Shown here one piece after another: positions 27,974 through 37,703 of a stretch of DNA of 64,000 nt. The stretch lies in contig JAJQDI010000005.1 in NCBI GenBank assembly GCA_021202275.1, positions 62,001-126,000 of the forward strand. Direction: 5' to 3'. This DNA is from Bacteroides sp. GTDB lineage: Bacteria > Bacteroidota > Bacteroidia > Bacteroidales > Bacteroidaceae. The stretch's first letter is position 1; each line of letters begins with the position of its first letter. The notes under the pieces are model-generated. The model was not told the DNA's origin, searched no databases, and saw only the letters and a list, made by a program, of their open reading frames with translations. The position numbers and the translations under genes are program-made.

Positions 27974-29008
27974 TTATTTTTTTGTTTCGAATACTTCCCG
28001 GAGCTTGACAGATAGAGAATCCAGTGTCATTTTCTGATCCAGGATTCTGCCGTCCGGACCAATCAGCGTGTAGGAAGGTAGAGACAGAATGCCGTATTGT
28101 CTGACAACCGACCCATTCCATCCGGACAGGTCACTAACCTGTTCCCAATCCAGCGTATCTTTTTCAATGGCCTCTTCCCAGTCTGTATGGTTGAGGTCTA
28201 AAGATATGCTTAACAGGGAGAATTTATCTTGTTTTTTATATGTATTGTATATTTCTTTAAGTTGAGGAAGGCTTTGGGAGCATGAATCGCACCAGGATGC
28301 CCAGAAGTGCAGTACCAGGTATTTGTCCCGAAAACTGGTCCGCAAGATACTTTTTGCTTCGGGATTTTTCAGGTTGAATGCCGGTGCTGTTTTTCCCGCA
28401 ACCGTCTTTTCCTGTTGTTCGGCCACATCATTGGCCTGTTGTATGAAAGGGAGATCTTTCAGGTCGCCGGCCATTCCTGCGATCAACTCTCTGATCTTCC
28501 CGTAATCCGGATCCATGGCCTGGAGATAGTACTTGTCGAGCAGGTAAGCAGATACACGGGAAGAGGGATGTGTACGTATAAACTCTTCTGTTTTTTCCAA
28601 TATATTTTCCTTCGACAGGGTGTCTGTCACGTAGAGACTGTTCCGGAATTTGCTGTACTCTTTGTTTAGAGGATTGCCTTCGATGCGAATGGGAGCGGAG
28701 ACTGATCTTATGTCTGCGTAGATGGATATGGTTTGTCCTTTATCCAGAAATACAGGATATTCAATAGAATCTTTCAAAAGGAGTGTGGCATGTACAAGCG
28801 TATCTACCGGAAGGGTCTGAGAAAATTTTCCCTGTACTGTGAATAGAGTATCCACACGGTCGAGAAACTCATCTGTCGCAACCAAATATAGGGTATTGTT
28901 GTCCAGTCCGATGATCTCACCCTGGACGAGCGCCTGCTGATCTGTTCCGGATTTGCATCCGGCCAAGAGGAGGCTGGTGATTGATACGATCCACAAAAGA
29001 CTTTTCAT
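27974..29008 (-). CDS. TlpA-like thioredoxin-family lipoprotein with DUF4369-like N-terminal domain
   Basis: Envelope thiol-disulfide protein of 344 residues. A lipoprotein signal (MKSLLWIVSITSLLLAGC) has its Cys at residue 18. The N-terminal half (about 25-190) is a beta-rich DUF4369-like domain with GQTISIYADI. The thioredoxin fold occupies about 205-340, with LVLHFWASWCDSCSQSLPQL giving the redox pair C-D-S-C, and the cis-Pro region LSLPSYTLIGPDG. Probably reduces or oxidises exported proteins or reports on cytochrome maturation; partners are unknown. It lies upstream of yifB on the same strand, 107 bp away, so cotranscription is possible but not shown. Confidence 0.88.
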   Translation of the reverse strand: MKSLLWIVSITSLLLAGCKSGTDQQALVQGEIIGLDNNTLYLVATDEFLDRVDTLFTVQGKFSQTLPVDTLVHATLLLKDSIEYPVFLDKGQTISIYADIRSVSAPIRIEGNPLNKEYSKFRNSLYVTDTLSKENILEKTEEFIRTHPSSRVSAYLLDKYYLQAMDPDYGKIRELIAGMAGDLKDLPFIQQANDVAEQQEKTVAGKTAPAFNLKNPEAKSILRTSFRDKYLVLHFWASWCDSCSQSLPQLKEIYNTYKKQDKFSLLSISLDLNHTDWEEAIEKDTLDWEQVSDLSGWNGSVVRQYGILSLPSYTLIGPDGRILDQKMTLDSLSVKLREVFETKK

Positions 29009-29140
29009 AGGTATAACATTTATTTTTACACCAAGATACGGAGTTAGCTATTTCCGCACCCTGCCAGAGGTGATGAAGGATATCAGGCTTATTCCCTATT
29101 TCTTAGTTTTCTGCGAAAATAAGAGTTTTGAGCATAAAAA

Positions 29141-29183
29141 AAAAGAATTGCCCGTCAATTGTTTATTGGCGGGCAACTCTTTT
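29141..29183 (-). terminator. terminator of the TPR lipoprotein gene
   Basis: Nineteen-base arms with two mismatches (one a G-U wobble in RNA) around TTGTT. On the minus strand the stem is followed by nine T, a strong Rho-independent terminator 27 bp after the stop at 29210. Confidence 0.85.
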
Positions 29184-29209
29184 ATTTAAATTTCAATAAC
29201 AAGCCTTTT

Positions 29210-30901
29210 TTAGTTGATCGCGCTTGCGAAGTCGGCGTCAGTGAAATATTTAGAGAATTCCAGATCTGTAGCAGCCTTTTTACCCAAAGAAGGATCTTTG
29301 GCTACTGCTGCTTTCAGGTTGCTTGTTACTGCATTCTTGTTGTTGGTTCTTGCACCTACTACAGCTTTCAGATAGTCTGTATAAGCATCTTTGTTCTCTA
29401 CATTTTCCAATGTGTTGCTTGCTTTATTGTAATCCTTAGCCAGGATCTGAGCCAGAGCGGCACTGTTGGTCTTTGTATCACCGAATGAACTTACCGCTCT
29501 GTCATACTGACCTTGTGCAACATACAGGTTACCCAGAGCTTCGCCCAATTCTTTTGCACCACCGGCTTTACCCAGGTAAGATTCAGCTGTAGCTTTGTCA
29601 CCTTTGGCCAGCGCAACCAGACCTAAATTCATATTTACTTCAGGAGCTGCCTGGAGACTTTCTGCTTTCTTCAGATAAGACTGAGCTTTATCCAGGTCAC
29701 CGGCTTCATAAGCAAGTTTACCCAAGTTGTTGTAAGCACGGTAGTCATTGGGGAACTGTTTGGTTGTCTGAGTAAGGATCGCTTCTTTTTTAGCTTTGTC
29801 CGAAGTCAGGGTTGTAGCATACAGAATTTCTTCCAGGTTCAACTGTGAAGGATCAGAGTCTGCCAATGCCGCGATTTCTTCGTCGGACTTACCGATGATC
29901 TCGTAGTTCAGAGTCATACGTGAACGACGCAGTTCGGGAAGTACTTCATCAGCCAGTGTTTTGTATACGGAAGAGATGTTCTTGATCTCCTGCTCTCTGC
30001 GTTCCGGATCCTGATACATAGAAAGTACGCGGAGGATCAGTTCTTTGTCCTGGATGTTTGATTTGGAAACCAGTTCCTGGAATCCTTCCCAGTCTTCAGC
30101 AGTATATTTACCGTCAATCACAGCATCGATCTTTGCTTTCTTCAGATCTTTCTCCAACATTTTGGTGGTGTTGGTCTCACGGTTACCTGCCAGTCTGTCG
30201 TTCAGGGAATAAGCACCGTCCGGAGAAGCATACGCAGAAACTTCGATGTTAGTGATCTTTTTGTTCTCAGCTTCATTTACGGCTGCCACTTCCTGATTGA
30301 ACGTTTTGGCTTTGTTCAATTCGCTGCTGCGGATGTTTGCCTGCTGGATAAGGAACATGATATTTTCCTGATAAGCTTCTTTGATGATGCGTTGGAAAGC
30401 GTCGTCTCCATTTGCCGGATTGGCTGTTTCCAGCGTTCCGCCGATCAATTCCGAAGTAGAGATCACACCATCAGCGATCTTAACTGCGGGAATAGAGATC
30501 ACTTTGTTACCTGCTGTACCACTGAATTCCAGATAAAGCTCTGATTTAGCCATTTCGGGAACATAGTCGTAAGAAGTTCTCATAGTGAAGTTACCACCCA
30601 TCGCGTAAGAGATGGTCTGGTCGTTTCTGGCCACTTTTTCACCCTGGAACACAGCTTGTTGTCCTCTGGCTTCTCCACCGTCCCATTTCAGTACGGGAGT
30701 TACTTCCAGAACAGCCTTCTTGTTGAAATACTTTTCCGGGAATTTACCATTGATAGTTACAGGCACTTTACCGCCTACAGCTTCCAGAACCTGAGGAGTC
30801 GTCGTGAAATAGTCGGATGACAATTCACCCATTTTTTTGCTACATGATGAAAATGCAACAATCATAGCCATAAGTAATGGCAAATACAACTTCTTAATCA
30901 T
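29210..30901 (-). CDS. TPR-repeat outer-envelope lipoprotein (OmpA-like region), Bacteroidales-specific
   Basis: A 563-residue protein with a lipoprotein signal (MIKKLYLPLLMAMIVAFSSC). I prefer the second Met (30901), which gives a normal signal length; the first Met is 3 residues earlier. Residues about 30-150 are beta-rich. About 195-290 resemble the peptidoglycan-binding OmpA fold (NIEVSAYASPDGAYSLNDRLAGNR, like the IEGHTD...N..LS.RRA pattern). About 375-520 are TPR repeats (DYRAYNNLGKLAYEAGDLDKAQSYL and APEVNMNLGLVALAKGDKATA). The well-formed terminator and its uniform, optimised codon usage suggest high expression. Precise function unknown; a structural or assembly role at the outer membrane is likely. 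Confidence 0.82.
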   Translation of the reverse strand: MIKKLYLPLLMAMIVAFSSCSKKMGELSSDYFTTTPQVLEAVGGKVPVTINGKFPEKYFNKKAVLEVTPVLKWDGGEARGQQAVFQGEKVARNDQTISYAMGGNFTMRTSYDYVPEMAKSELYLEFSGTAGNKVISIPAVKIADGVISTSELIGGTLETANPANGDDAFQRIIKEAYQENIMFLIQQANIRSSELNKAKTFNQEVAAVNEAENKKITNIEVSAYASPDGAYSLNDRLAGNRETNTTKMLEKDLKKAKIDAVIDGKYTAEDWEGFQELVSKSNIQDKELILRVLSMYQDPERREQEIKNISSVYKTLADEVLPELRRSRMTLNYEIIGKSDEEIAALADSDPSQLNLEEILYATTLTSDKAKKEAILTQTTKQFPNDYRAYNNLGKLAYEAGDLDKAQSYLKKAESLQAAPEVNMNLGLVALAKGDKATAESYLGKAGGAKELGEALGNLYVAQGQYDRAVSSFGDTKTNSAALAQILAKDYNKASNTLENVENKDAYTDYLKAVVGARTNNKNAVTSNLKAAVAKDPSLGKKAATDLEFSKYFTDADFASAIN

Positions 30902-30988
30902 TTTAGGCATATTTTAATGTTTGTAATTGAAATGTGTTTTTTTATCTCTTTATCAGTGTCTTATAACCGAATTGGGGCTTTATGTGGA

Positions 30989-30996
30989 CAAAGATA
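30989..30996 (-). promoter_or_regulatory. -7 element for the TPR lipoprotein gene
   Basis: Minus-strand TATCTTTG, exact match; the implied leader is about 80 nt. Confidence 0.55.
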
Positions 30997-31199
30997 TTAA
31001 ATCTTAAGTTTATTTTCAAACACAATGCTAAATTTATTATAAATTAATGAACCTGATCTTCGGAATATTTGTTATACACAGGGGATTTTAGGGCTTTTTT
31101 CAGGGGGCTTTTACAGGAAAAAGACAATTGCCCTTACCCTATCAGATGTGACAACAGGCAGGGCAGTTTACAATTTACAGGGTATGGGGGTAATATAAA

Positions 31200-32878
31200 T
31201 TATTCTTTATAAGTAGATATGAGCAGGGTGGCGTACAGGCATTCTCCGGCCTGAGTAATACCTTCTACGGATATCCGGAACTTTCCTGTGAGATCAGATG
31301 TCTGAAAAGGAATACTGATCTTGTTTTCTCCATTCGTCCGCATATCAGGTTCCCACAGAAGGGTATGTCTGAAATCCGGTAAGCGGCTGTTCCGGTTTTC
31401 CGGCAGTGAGTAGTCCGGCGCGTAGAAACAACGCTTCAATTGCGGACCTGCATATTGATAAAACTGCATGGATTTGTTCGCTGCCAGTCTCGGATAGTCG
31501 TTGCGGTAAGTACTGAACGAAGCGATACCATCGAAAAATTGCTCTCCGAAGACATACACTCCTCTGTAGACATCGAGTTGTTTGACTAATGAAGGATCAT
31601 AGGTATATATCATATCGTGATTGTTCAGAGGTATTCCATCCAAAAGCACCAGGGTGTTGCCATACGTAAACTGATTCTGATTTTCCTGTATCGCGCTTAG
31701 CATGCGTTGTTTTCCGATCTTTCTGAACCGTAATCCTCTTACATATTCAATAATGGTTTCTTCGATATTGGCAAAACGGGTATATTCGTCTAATTTATAA
31801 CTCCATGCGGGTGTCCAGTTGAATTTCGGGCGGGCAGGAGAAATTCTGACCAGGGAATCTCCGGTATAATAATAAGAGGCTTGCAGACCAATACTGCGTT
31901 GCAGAAATTCCTCTTTTTGCTGCTCATAAAGAAGGACTGGAGGTAAGGAAGAGGGAGCGGAAGCTACAAAAGGGCTTTCAATATCTATACGGAATGCGTT
32001 GTCGGCATCATTGAATACACTCGTTACGATCTCTTCCGTACCTGAGATGTTGTTGGTATAGAAGTAGACATGAGAATCGGGGTTCATTATTCCATTAAAT
32101 ACATGTATCTGTTCTCCGGTGAATCCTATCATTGGGATCACCTCTTTGGAATAGGCTTCCTGGTCTGTTTGTATATCTATTAATTTCCCTTTTATGATAT
32201 GTCCTTCATATTCGGGAAGGATATCGTTTGAAAAGGAACGAAGGTCCAGGGCCGGGAGTTCGTTTTGCCATTGCAGGATGTTTGGTGCGGAAGCAACCGG
32301 ATCGGAACCCGCGATCGAAACGGACAGGGTATGTAGGTTTTGTGGAAGATTCTCTATGGTGAGTATACCGGTTTGTCGGGTAGAGTAGCTTGGCCGGTCC
32401 GCAGAGAGTTTGATATATGTATGGGGCGGATCCTCTTTGGGAGCGGGTAAGGGCTCTTTGAGAAGTTCGCTTTTCCCCTCAGCGATGAACGTATTTACTA
32501 TCCCTATGTTCTTCCCGAAAAACAGTCTTCCCCTTCGTTCTGCATATAACGGGTATAGGCTACTAAGCGATAATTGCCTGTAGAAAGTGTGGCGGGCAAC
32601 TCCATCCAGCCTTGTCCGATCCCTTCGTGGAGTTCGATCTTTATCTGACATTGCGCAGCGTTCTCATCCAGCAATTCTACATATCCTACTTTGCTCAGAG
32701 GCAGGGGTTTTCCCTGAATATCGGTAGTGAGCATTTTGATCCACACCCATTCACCGGCCAGATACGTTTGTTTATCCGTTTGCACATATATTCTTTCTCT
32801 CAACAGCGGCTCTGTGTTACCTGTAGAGATGAATAAAAGACAGAGGCAGGTGACTACTATTTTTTTGTATGCTATCAT
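31200..32878 (-). pseudogene. MG2/plug-domain exported protein, frameshifted
   Basis: Two overlapping ORFs (32504-32878, 31200-32651) are halves of one gene. The first gives a signal peptide (MIAYKKIVVTCLCLLFIS) and an alpha-2-macroglobulin MG2-like domain (ERIYVQTDKQTYLAGEWVW). It stops after EGEDCFSGRT. The second frame resumes at FFGKNIGIVNTFIAEGK. One extra base in the run at 32518-32522 (five A on the plus strand) would join them as a 559-residue protein. The C-terminal half has a TonB-plug-like stretch (NTLVLLDGIPLNNHDMIYTY, QLDVYRGVYVFGEQFFDG). Such proteins sit in Bacteroidota TonB-receptor/DUF4249 loci. It is the last gene of the operon, 11 bp after DUF4249. Either a real lesion or a base-calling error. 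Confidence 0.75.
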
Positions 32879-32889
32879 AAGTATAGGGT

Positions 32890-34071
32890 TTATTGTCGGT
32901 TTCCGGGCCAGAAGTCTGGCTTACTTTTAGAGGCTTGACTTTTTAACCGGCAGTCTACACATTCTCTGGGTTTATAGACCATTTGGGGAGGGATGGCATC
33001 GCTGAGGGTATATGGTATATACCCTACTGCCTCAATCTCCTTAGGACGTTTACCACTTGGAGGACCTGTCATCTTTTCTTCGTCACATGTTCTGAACAGA
33101 AAATTGATGGAAGTGCTCCATTCGTATAACCCTTCCGAATAATCAATGAACCGGGTGCCGATTGTGGTCGTGGCTACTTCTACATATCCGATAACAGGGA
33201 CTTCCGGTTGGGATAAGTTTCGGATATTACCTTTGATCTCTGTGGGCATAGAAGTGAATAAACCGGAGTTCTGATCGGTATTTTTAAGAAGGTTATAGAA
33301 ATAGTCATACGCCTCTTTGCGAATAAGGTTCTGATTGATCCGTATGTGATAAAGTACACTCAATTTGTCGTTGTAAGGAGAAATTTCCAGGAGGGGATAG
33401 TTGCTAAATCTGTTTTCAGCAAGATTCATAGTAGAACCTAATAGTATACTTTTGGATGCATTGTGGCCCCAGCAATAGTAGGTATTATAAGGGGGTACAT
33501 ATCTATAAATAGAATCGTTCTCATCCAGGCCATATTCTGCTTCCAACGGTGCCCAAACCTCCCAGTCTTCTGTGTAGGACCAGAAGAAATACCGGGATTG
33601 ATCTTTTTCTTCCGTGGTGTTGACACAAATTTGTACGGGTGTCCCTTTTGCCGGTTTGATGTAGTTTATGTGGATCTCGGGGGTAATTAGCGGAGTAAGG
33701 AATTCCGACGCGTATTCTTCTCCGTTGTCCAGCCTGAAGTAGAGGCGATATTGTTTCCCGGCATCCAGACTACCTGTCTTTATATGGTATTCGCCCGAAC
33801 CTATGTGCATCGCTGGCTCGCTCTGAGTCCCATCGTTACATTCTACATACATCATACTGACTCCTGTTTCTGCCGGATAAGTATTGTATGGGTCCGAGAT
33901 ATCCAGGCTCCTGCTCAGTTTGAATGTGCTTTCTGTTTCAGTAATGAATCCTTCTACTACCAAAATGTCTGATAATCCGTTCATTTCTCCCACTGTGTAG
34001 TCACTGATACAGCGAAAAAAGAAAGCTAGCAGAAATAGATTCAGTAACACTATGTGAAAACTTCTTTTCAT
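32890..34071 (-). CDS. DUF4249 domain lipoprotein
   Basis: A 393-residue surface or periplasmic lipoprotein of the DUF4249 family, which in Bacteroidota accompanies TonB-dependent receptors. The signal MKRSFHIVLLNLFLLAFFFRC ends at Cys 21. The family's opening ILVVEGFITETESTFKLSRS and the early Ig-like beta domain (GKQYRLYFRLDNGEEYASEFL) are present, followed by an aromatic-rich middle (SRYFFWSYTEDWEVWAPLE). It lies 6 bp after the TonB receptor and 11 bp before the MG2/plug gene, so all are in one operon. Ligand is unknown. Confidence 0.88.
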   Translation of the reverse strand: MKRSFHIVLLNLFLLAFFFRCISDYTVGEMNGLSDILVVEGFITETESTFKLSRSLDISDPYNTYPAETGVSMMYVECNDGTQSEPAMHIGSGEYHIKTGSLDAGKQYRLYFRLDNGEEYASEFLTPLITPEIHINYIKPAKGTPVQICVNTTEEKDQSRYFFWSYTEDWEVWAPLEAEYGLDENDSIYRYVPPYNTYYCWGHNASKSILLGSTMNLAENRFSNYPLLEISPYNDKLSVLYHIRINQNLIRKEAYDYFYNLLKNTDQNSGLFTSMPTEIKGNIRNLSQPEVPVIGYVEVATTTIGTRFIDYSEGLYEWSTSINFLFRTCDEEKMTGPPSGKRPKEIEAVGYIPYTLSDAIPPQMVYKPRECVDCRLKSQASKSKPDFWPGNRQ

Positions 34072-34077
34072 GGTCTC

Positions 34078-36828
34078 TTAAAATTTGATGTTGTACGAAA
34101 CATAAGGTATAGGCACCCCGAAAATAGCCATTTTATAACCTTTCAATCTGCCGTTTTCATTCTGAAAATAGATGGAATATGTATTTTTCCGACCCGTCAG
34201 GTTGTATATCCCGAAAGAGATGGAACTGTGTGTCAGTAATGTCAGATGGTGGCTTGGTTCTATGTTGAATGAGGTATCTACCCGGAAAAAGTCTGAAATA
34301 CGATTCTGATTTCTGTCGGTATAGTAAACATATTCTCCATTCGCATACTGGTATTTGGAGACAGGAAGGGTAATGGGTCTTCCAGTGCTGTAATCACAGT
34401 TCAGCGAAAAACTGAAACGGTGGGTAAACTTGTAGTTCCCTACCAACTTGAATTCATGAGGCTTGTCGTAATCGGCCGGATACCAGTTGCCGTTATTCAC
34501 CGGTTCCGATATGCGTTTGTCTTTCTGTCGTAATTTGGTACGTGAATAGGTATAGCTAACCCATCCGTTGAGCGTTCCATAATCCTTCCTGAACATGATC
34601 TCAGCACCGTAGGCTTTTCCTTTTGTTTCCAGTACATCCGTTTCTATGTGATGATTCATGATCAGCTCCGCACCGCTTCTGTAGTCGAGATAGTTGTTCA
34701 TGGTTTTGTAATAGATCTCTATGGATGCCTCTAAGGTGTTATGGAGCAGATTTTTATAAATACCTGCGGCAATCTGTGACCCGTTCTGAGGGCGTATGTT
34801 CTGATCGCTTAACTTCCATGTGTCTGTGGGAGAGATGGTTGTCGTATTCGACAATTTATGCAGGTACTGTCGCATGGTATTGTATCCGATCTTGACAGAC
34901 ATATTGTTGGGAAACTCATACCGGGCTGATATTCTGTATTCCGCTCCGTGATAGGTTTTGTAAGACCCTCCGTTCCTATGGACTGTGTCAGTGATGTTGG
35001 CCAGGGAGGGGAGTTCCTGCTTTTCATACAGGAAATACTCCCGGGGTCCCAGGACATTGAATAAGGTATATCTTATTCCTGCCTGTATGGAAAGATCCGG
35101 CGTGATCTCCCATTTCTCACTCAGGAAAATCGCGGATTCTACCGCTTTTTCTTTTTGTAACTGGTCTGATAGTAAGAGTGAATTCTCTCCGCGGGGAGTC
35201 TGTTTGCCCGGGGAAAACATATAATAGGTACTGCTCAGACCGAAATCAACGGTATGTTCGTTGGAAGGATACCAGGTGAAAAGGGACTTTCCGTAGAACT
35301 GATTGATGCCGAAAGAAAGATTGTACCCATGGGATTCCTGGGTTATATCCCAGGTGCTGTAATCGTAATGATCGTAACCTGCGGTAAGCGTGGAGGTCAG
35401 AGTGGGGTTGATGAGTTGTCTCCACTTCGCAGATGCGTTGGCATTCTGATAGGAGTAGTAGTCTTCCTTGCTGAAGCTGAAACGGTCGTGGCTGAAATAT
35501 CCGTTTACATACAGGTTGCTTCTGTCATTGAATTTGTGAGCGATAGTCGCGTTCAGATCATAGAATCCCGCGTTTCCGTTTTTATAACCGCTTTTTTCCG
35601 GCAACTGTTTCAGTATCCAGTCCGAATAGGTGGTACGGCCTCCCAGGATAAAGGAGGTTTTTTCTTTGAAGAGCGGGCCTTCTACCGTAAGCCGACTGGT
35701 GAGTACTCCCAGGCTAACCGCTCCTTTGAATTGTTTTTTATTCCCCTCCCGGCTGTTTATATCCAGTACGGAAGAAATGCGTCCTCCATACTGTGCCGGG
35801 ATACTGCTTTTGTAGAGTTCCATGTCTTTGACCACATCCGGATTGATCGCGGAGAAAAATCCGAAAAGGTGTGTCGGGTTGTAAAGGGTACCTTCGTTGA
35901 ACAGGATCAGGTTCTGGTCTGTGGAACCTCCGCGGACATTGAAACCTGTTGATGCTTCGCCAACGGATTTTACTCCCGGGAGCGACATGACGATACGCAT
36001 GATATCCACCTCTCCGAAGGCGGTAGGAATGTTTTTTATCGCGCTGATCTCTAAACGTTCCATACCTAATGTTGTGCGTCTGACGTTCTGTGACTTTTCG
36101 GAAGAGATAACCACCTCTCTGAGGGCATATACCTACTCCTGTAATTCTATATCCAGCTTTCCGTTGGCATATAATACCACCTGCCTTTTCGTATCTTCCA
36201 GGCCGATCCCTTGTATCTGTAGTTCGTGTCTTCCCCCAGGTAACTCGATCTTGTAATATCCATACGGATCAGTAACAGCTCCTGTCTGTAACTCTTTGAT
36301 ATAGATGGATGCTCCGGTCACGGGTTCTCCGTTCTTGAAATTGGTAATGGTTCCGGTAAGTATGACTTTATCCGGAATGTCTGCAGTAGGAGAGCCTATC
36401 TCATATACTTTATTTTCCGATGTGGCCTTCTGGTCTCTGTTGGTAAACGCGGACAGCCACGCAGAGACCTCTTCACTTTCTTCTTTGATTTCTGAGGTAT
36501 TTTCTCCGAACCCTTCCGGCAGAGAGGTTATAAAAGGCTTTTCTTTGATAACAAAGATATAATTGGTATAGGGGTACACGGTCAGCCCAAATCTTTCCAG
36601 TGTATTTTCCAGCAAGGATATTGGTTCGGCATCGGTCACATTCACGGTTACCAGACAGCTGTCTGTCTCTTCCGGCCGGGAAAAGATCTGATAGGCAGAT
36701 TGCTCTTCTATATGTTGGAAAAGAATAGGTAGCGGTTGCTCCTCTACAGATATAGTCACACTCTTCTGTGCATATACGGGCAGGCAGAATGCCAGGAAAA
36801 GGAGGTAGAAGTATGCTTTTTTGTCCAT
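34078..36828 (-). pseudogene. TonB-dependent receptor with STN domain, interrupted by in-frame amber codon
   Basis: Outer-membrane TonB receptor of about 916 residues read as one frame. The pieces: signal peptide (MDKKAYFYLLFLAFCLPVYA), STN domain (about 20-100, VTISVEEQPLPILFQHIEE), a CarboxypepD-regulatory-like domain (about 150-230, VILTGTITNFKNGEPVTGAS), plug (IMRIVMSLPGVKSVGEAST, GFNVRGGSTDQNLILFNEG) and the beta-barrel to the C-terminal F. A TAG at 36133-36135 splits it between ...DIELQE and VYALREVVISS; the frame does not change. CAG (Gln) to TAG is the simplest cause. The STN domain usually signals to an anti-sigma factor, but no FecR or ECF sigma gene lies beside it. First in order after the unknown gene 36833-37546; 4 bp apart. 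Confidence 0.8.
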
Positions 36829-36832
36829 GGGG

Positions 36833-37546
36833 TTACTCTAATATTTCAATTTGGCGGCTGATATGTAACAGGAAGTCTTCCGGGTCTTTTTTGAAGCTAT
36901 ACCCACTCTGTTTGATATAGTGTTTCAATTCTTTTTTCATGGAAGGAAATAGTTTCAGTACGGAATTGTTCCCTTTGACCTGATAAGGGTAGTCTCCTTT
37001 GAAAAAATAATATTTGTCTTTATGAATGAACTCATAGGTGATATTGTCACTCACAGTCTCTTTCAGGTTACATACGGATTGGCGCCAGATCTTATATGTA
37101 CCTGTCGGCAGTTCGAGATAATACCCGTTGCTGAGTGGTATATTGGATTTTGTCCTGTTGTGATAAATGATCTTGTAATTGTGCAGGTTGGCGTAATCTA
37201 TTTTGTCAGGATCAAGAATAATATTAAATCGGGTGTCCGGAGAGTGTATGATCAACTCATTTTGGTACAGATCCAGCCTGAGTCTGACATGTGGGTATAA
37301 GATACCTTCATAGGATAGCCATCCGTCTTCGTAACTATCACTTTTCAGGTAGGGATGTCCTATTATATAAGCGGGATACTTTATTTGTTCTTTTCCGGAA
37401 TAGATCGTTACCAGACTATGAGCTTTTTCCAAATAGTTTTCGATAATTACTTGTAGTGGGTCATTTACGTTTGTTTCGGGCTGCTCCTGAGATCTTACAC
37501 TATATATAACCAAAGAGAACAGAATAAAAAAAAGTCTTCTTTTCAT
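36833..37546 (-). CDS. exported protein of unknown family, first gene of TonB operon
   Basis: I do not recognise the family. It has 237 residues with a signal peptide (MKRRLFFILFSLVIYSVRSQ) and no lipobox, so it is probably periplasmic or surface. The mature part is rich in Tyr, Ile, Lys and Asn and lacks Cys apart from one, with short patches such as YPAYIIGHPYLKSDSYEDGW and LYQNELIIHSPDTRFNIILDP. The charged C-terminal helix is KKELKHYIKQSGYSFKKDPE. It is 4 bp from the STN TonB receptor, in the place where FecR-like anti-sigma genes usually stand, but it has no membrane helix after the signal and no FecR motif. Confidence 0.75.
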   Translation of the reverse strand: MKRRLFFILFSLVIYSVRSQEQPETNVNDPLQVIIENYLEKAHSLVTIYSGKEQIKYPAYIIGHPYLKSDSYEDGWLSYEGILYPHVRLRLDLYQNELIIHSPDTRFNIILDPDKIDYANLHNYKIIYHNRTKSNIPLSNGYYLELPTGTYKIWRQSVCNLKETVSDNITYEFIHKDKYYFFKGDYPYQVKGNNSVLKLFPSMKKELKHYIKQSGYSFKKDPEDFLLHISRQIEILE

Positions 37547-37640
37547 AATCTTCCATATAGATAAGCAGCATAAAAATAATGAAATTCTCTAAAAATACCA
37601 AATTTGCTGTGTATAAAATAAAAAATAGCTTAATAAGTTG

Positions 37641-37667
37641 CAACCCTTTTCTCCGTGAAAAGGGTTG
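37641..37667. other. 11-bp hairpin between the TonB operon and xerD
   Basis: Perfect arms CAACCCTTTTC / GAAAAGGGTTG around a 5-nt loop. No T run follows, so it is not a canonical terminator; it lies just upstream of the 36833-37546 gene and downstream of xerD on the minus strand. Confidence 0.5.
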
Positions 37668-37703
37668 TATCGCTAAAATAGTTATTACAAATAAAGACAG
37701 CGT

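Noticed and set aside
36133-36135. Reassignment of TAG to an amino acid to explain the TonB amber
   Set aside because: Other intact genes here end normally in TAG (for example the cytidylyltransferase and KDN-9-P phosphatase), so the code is standard.
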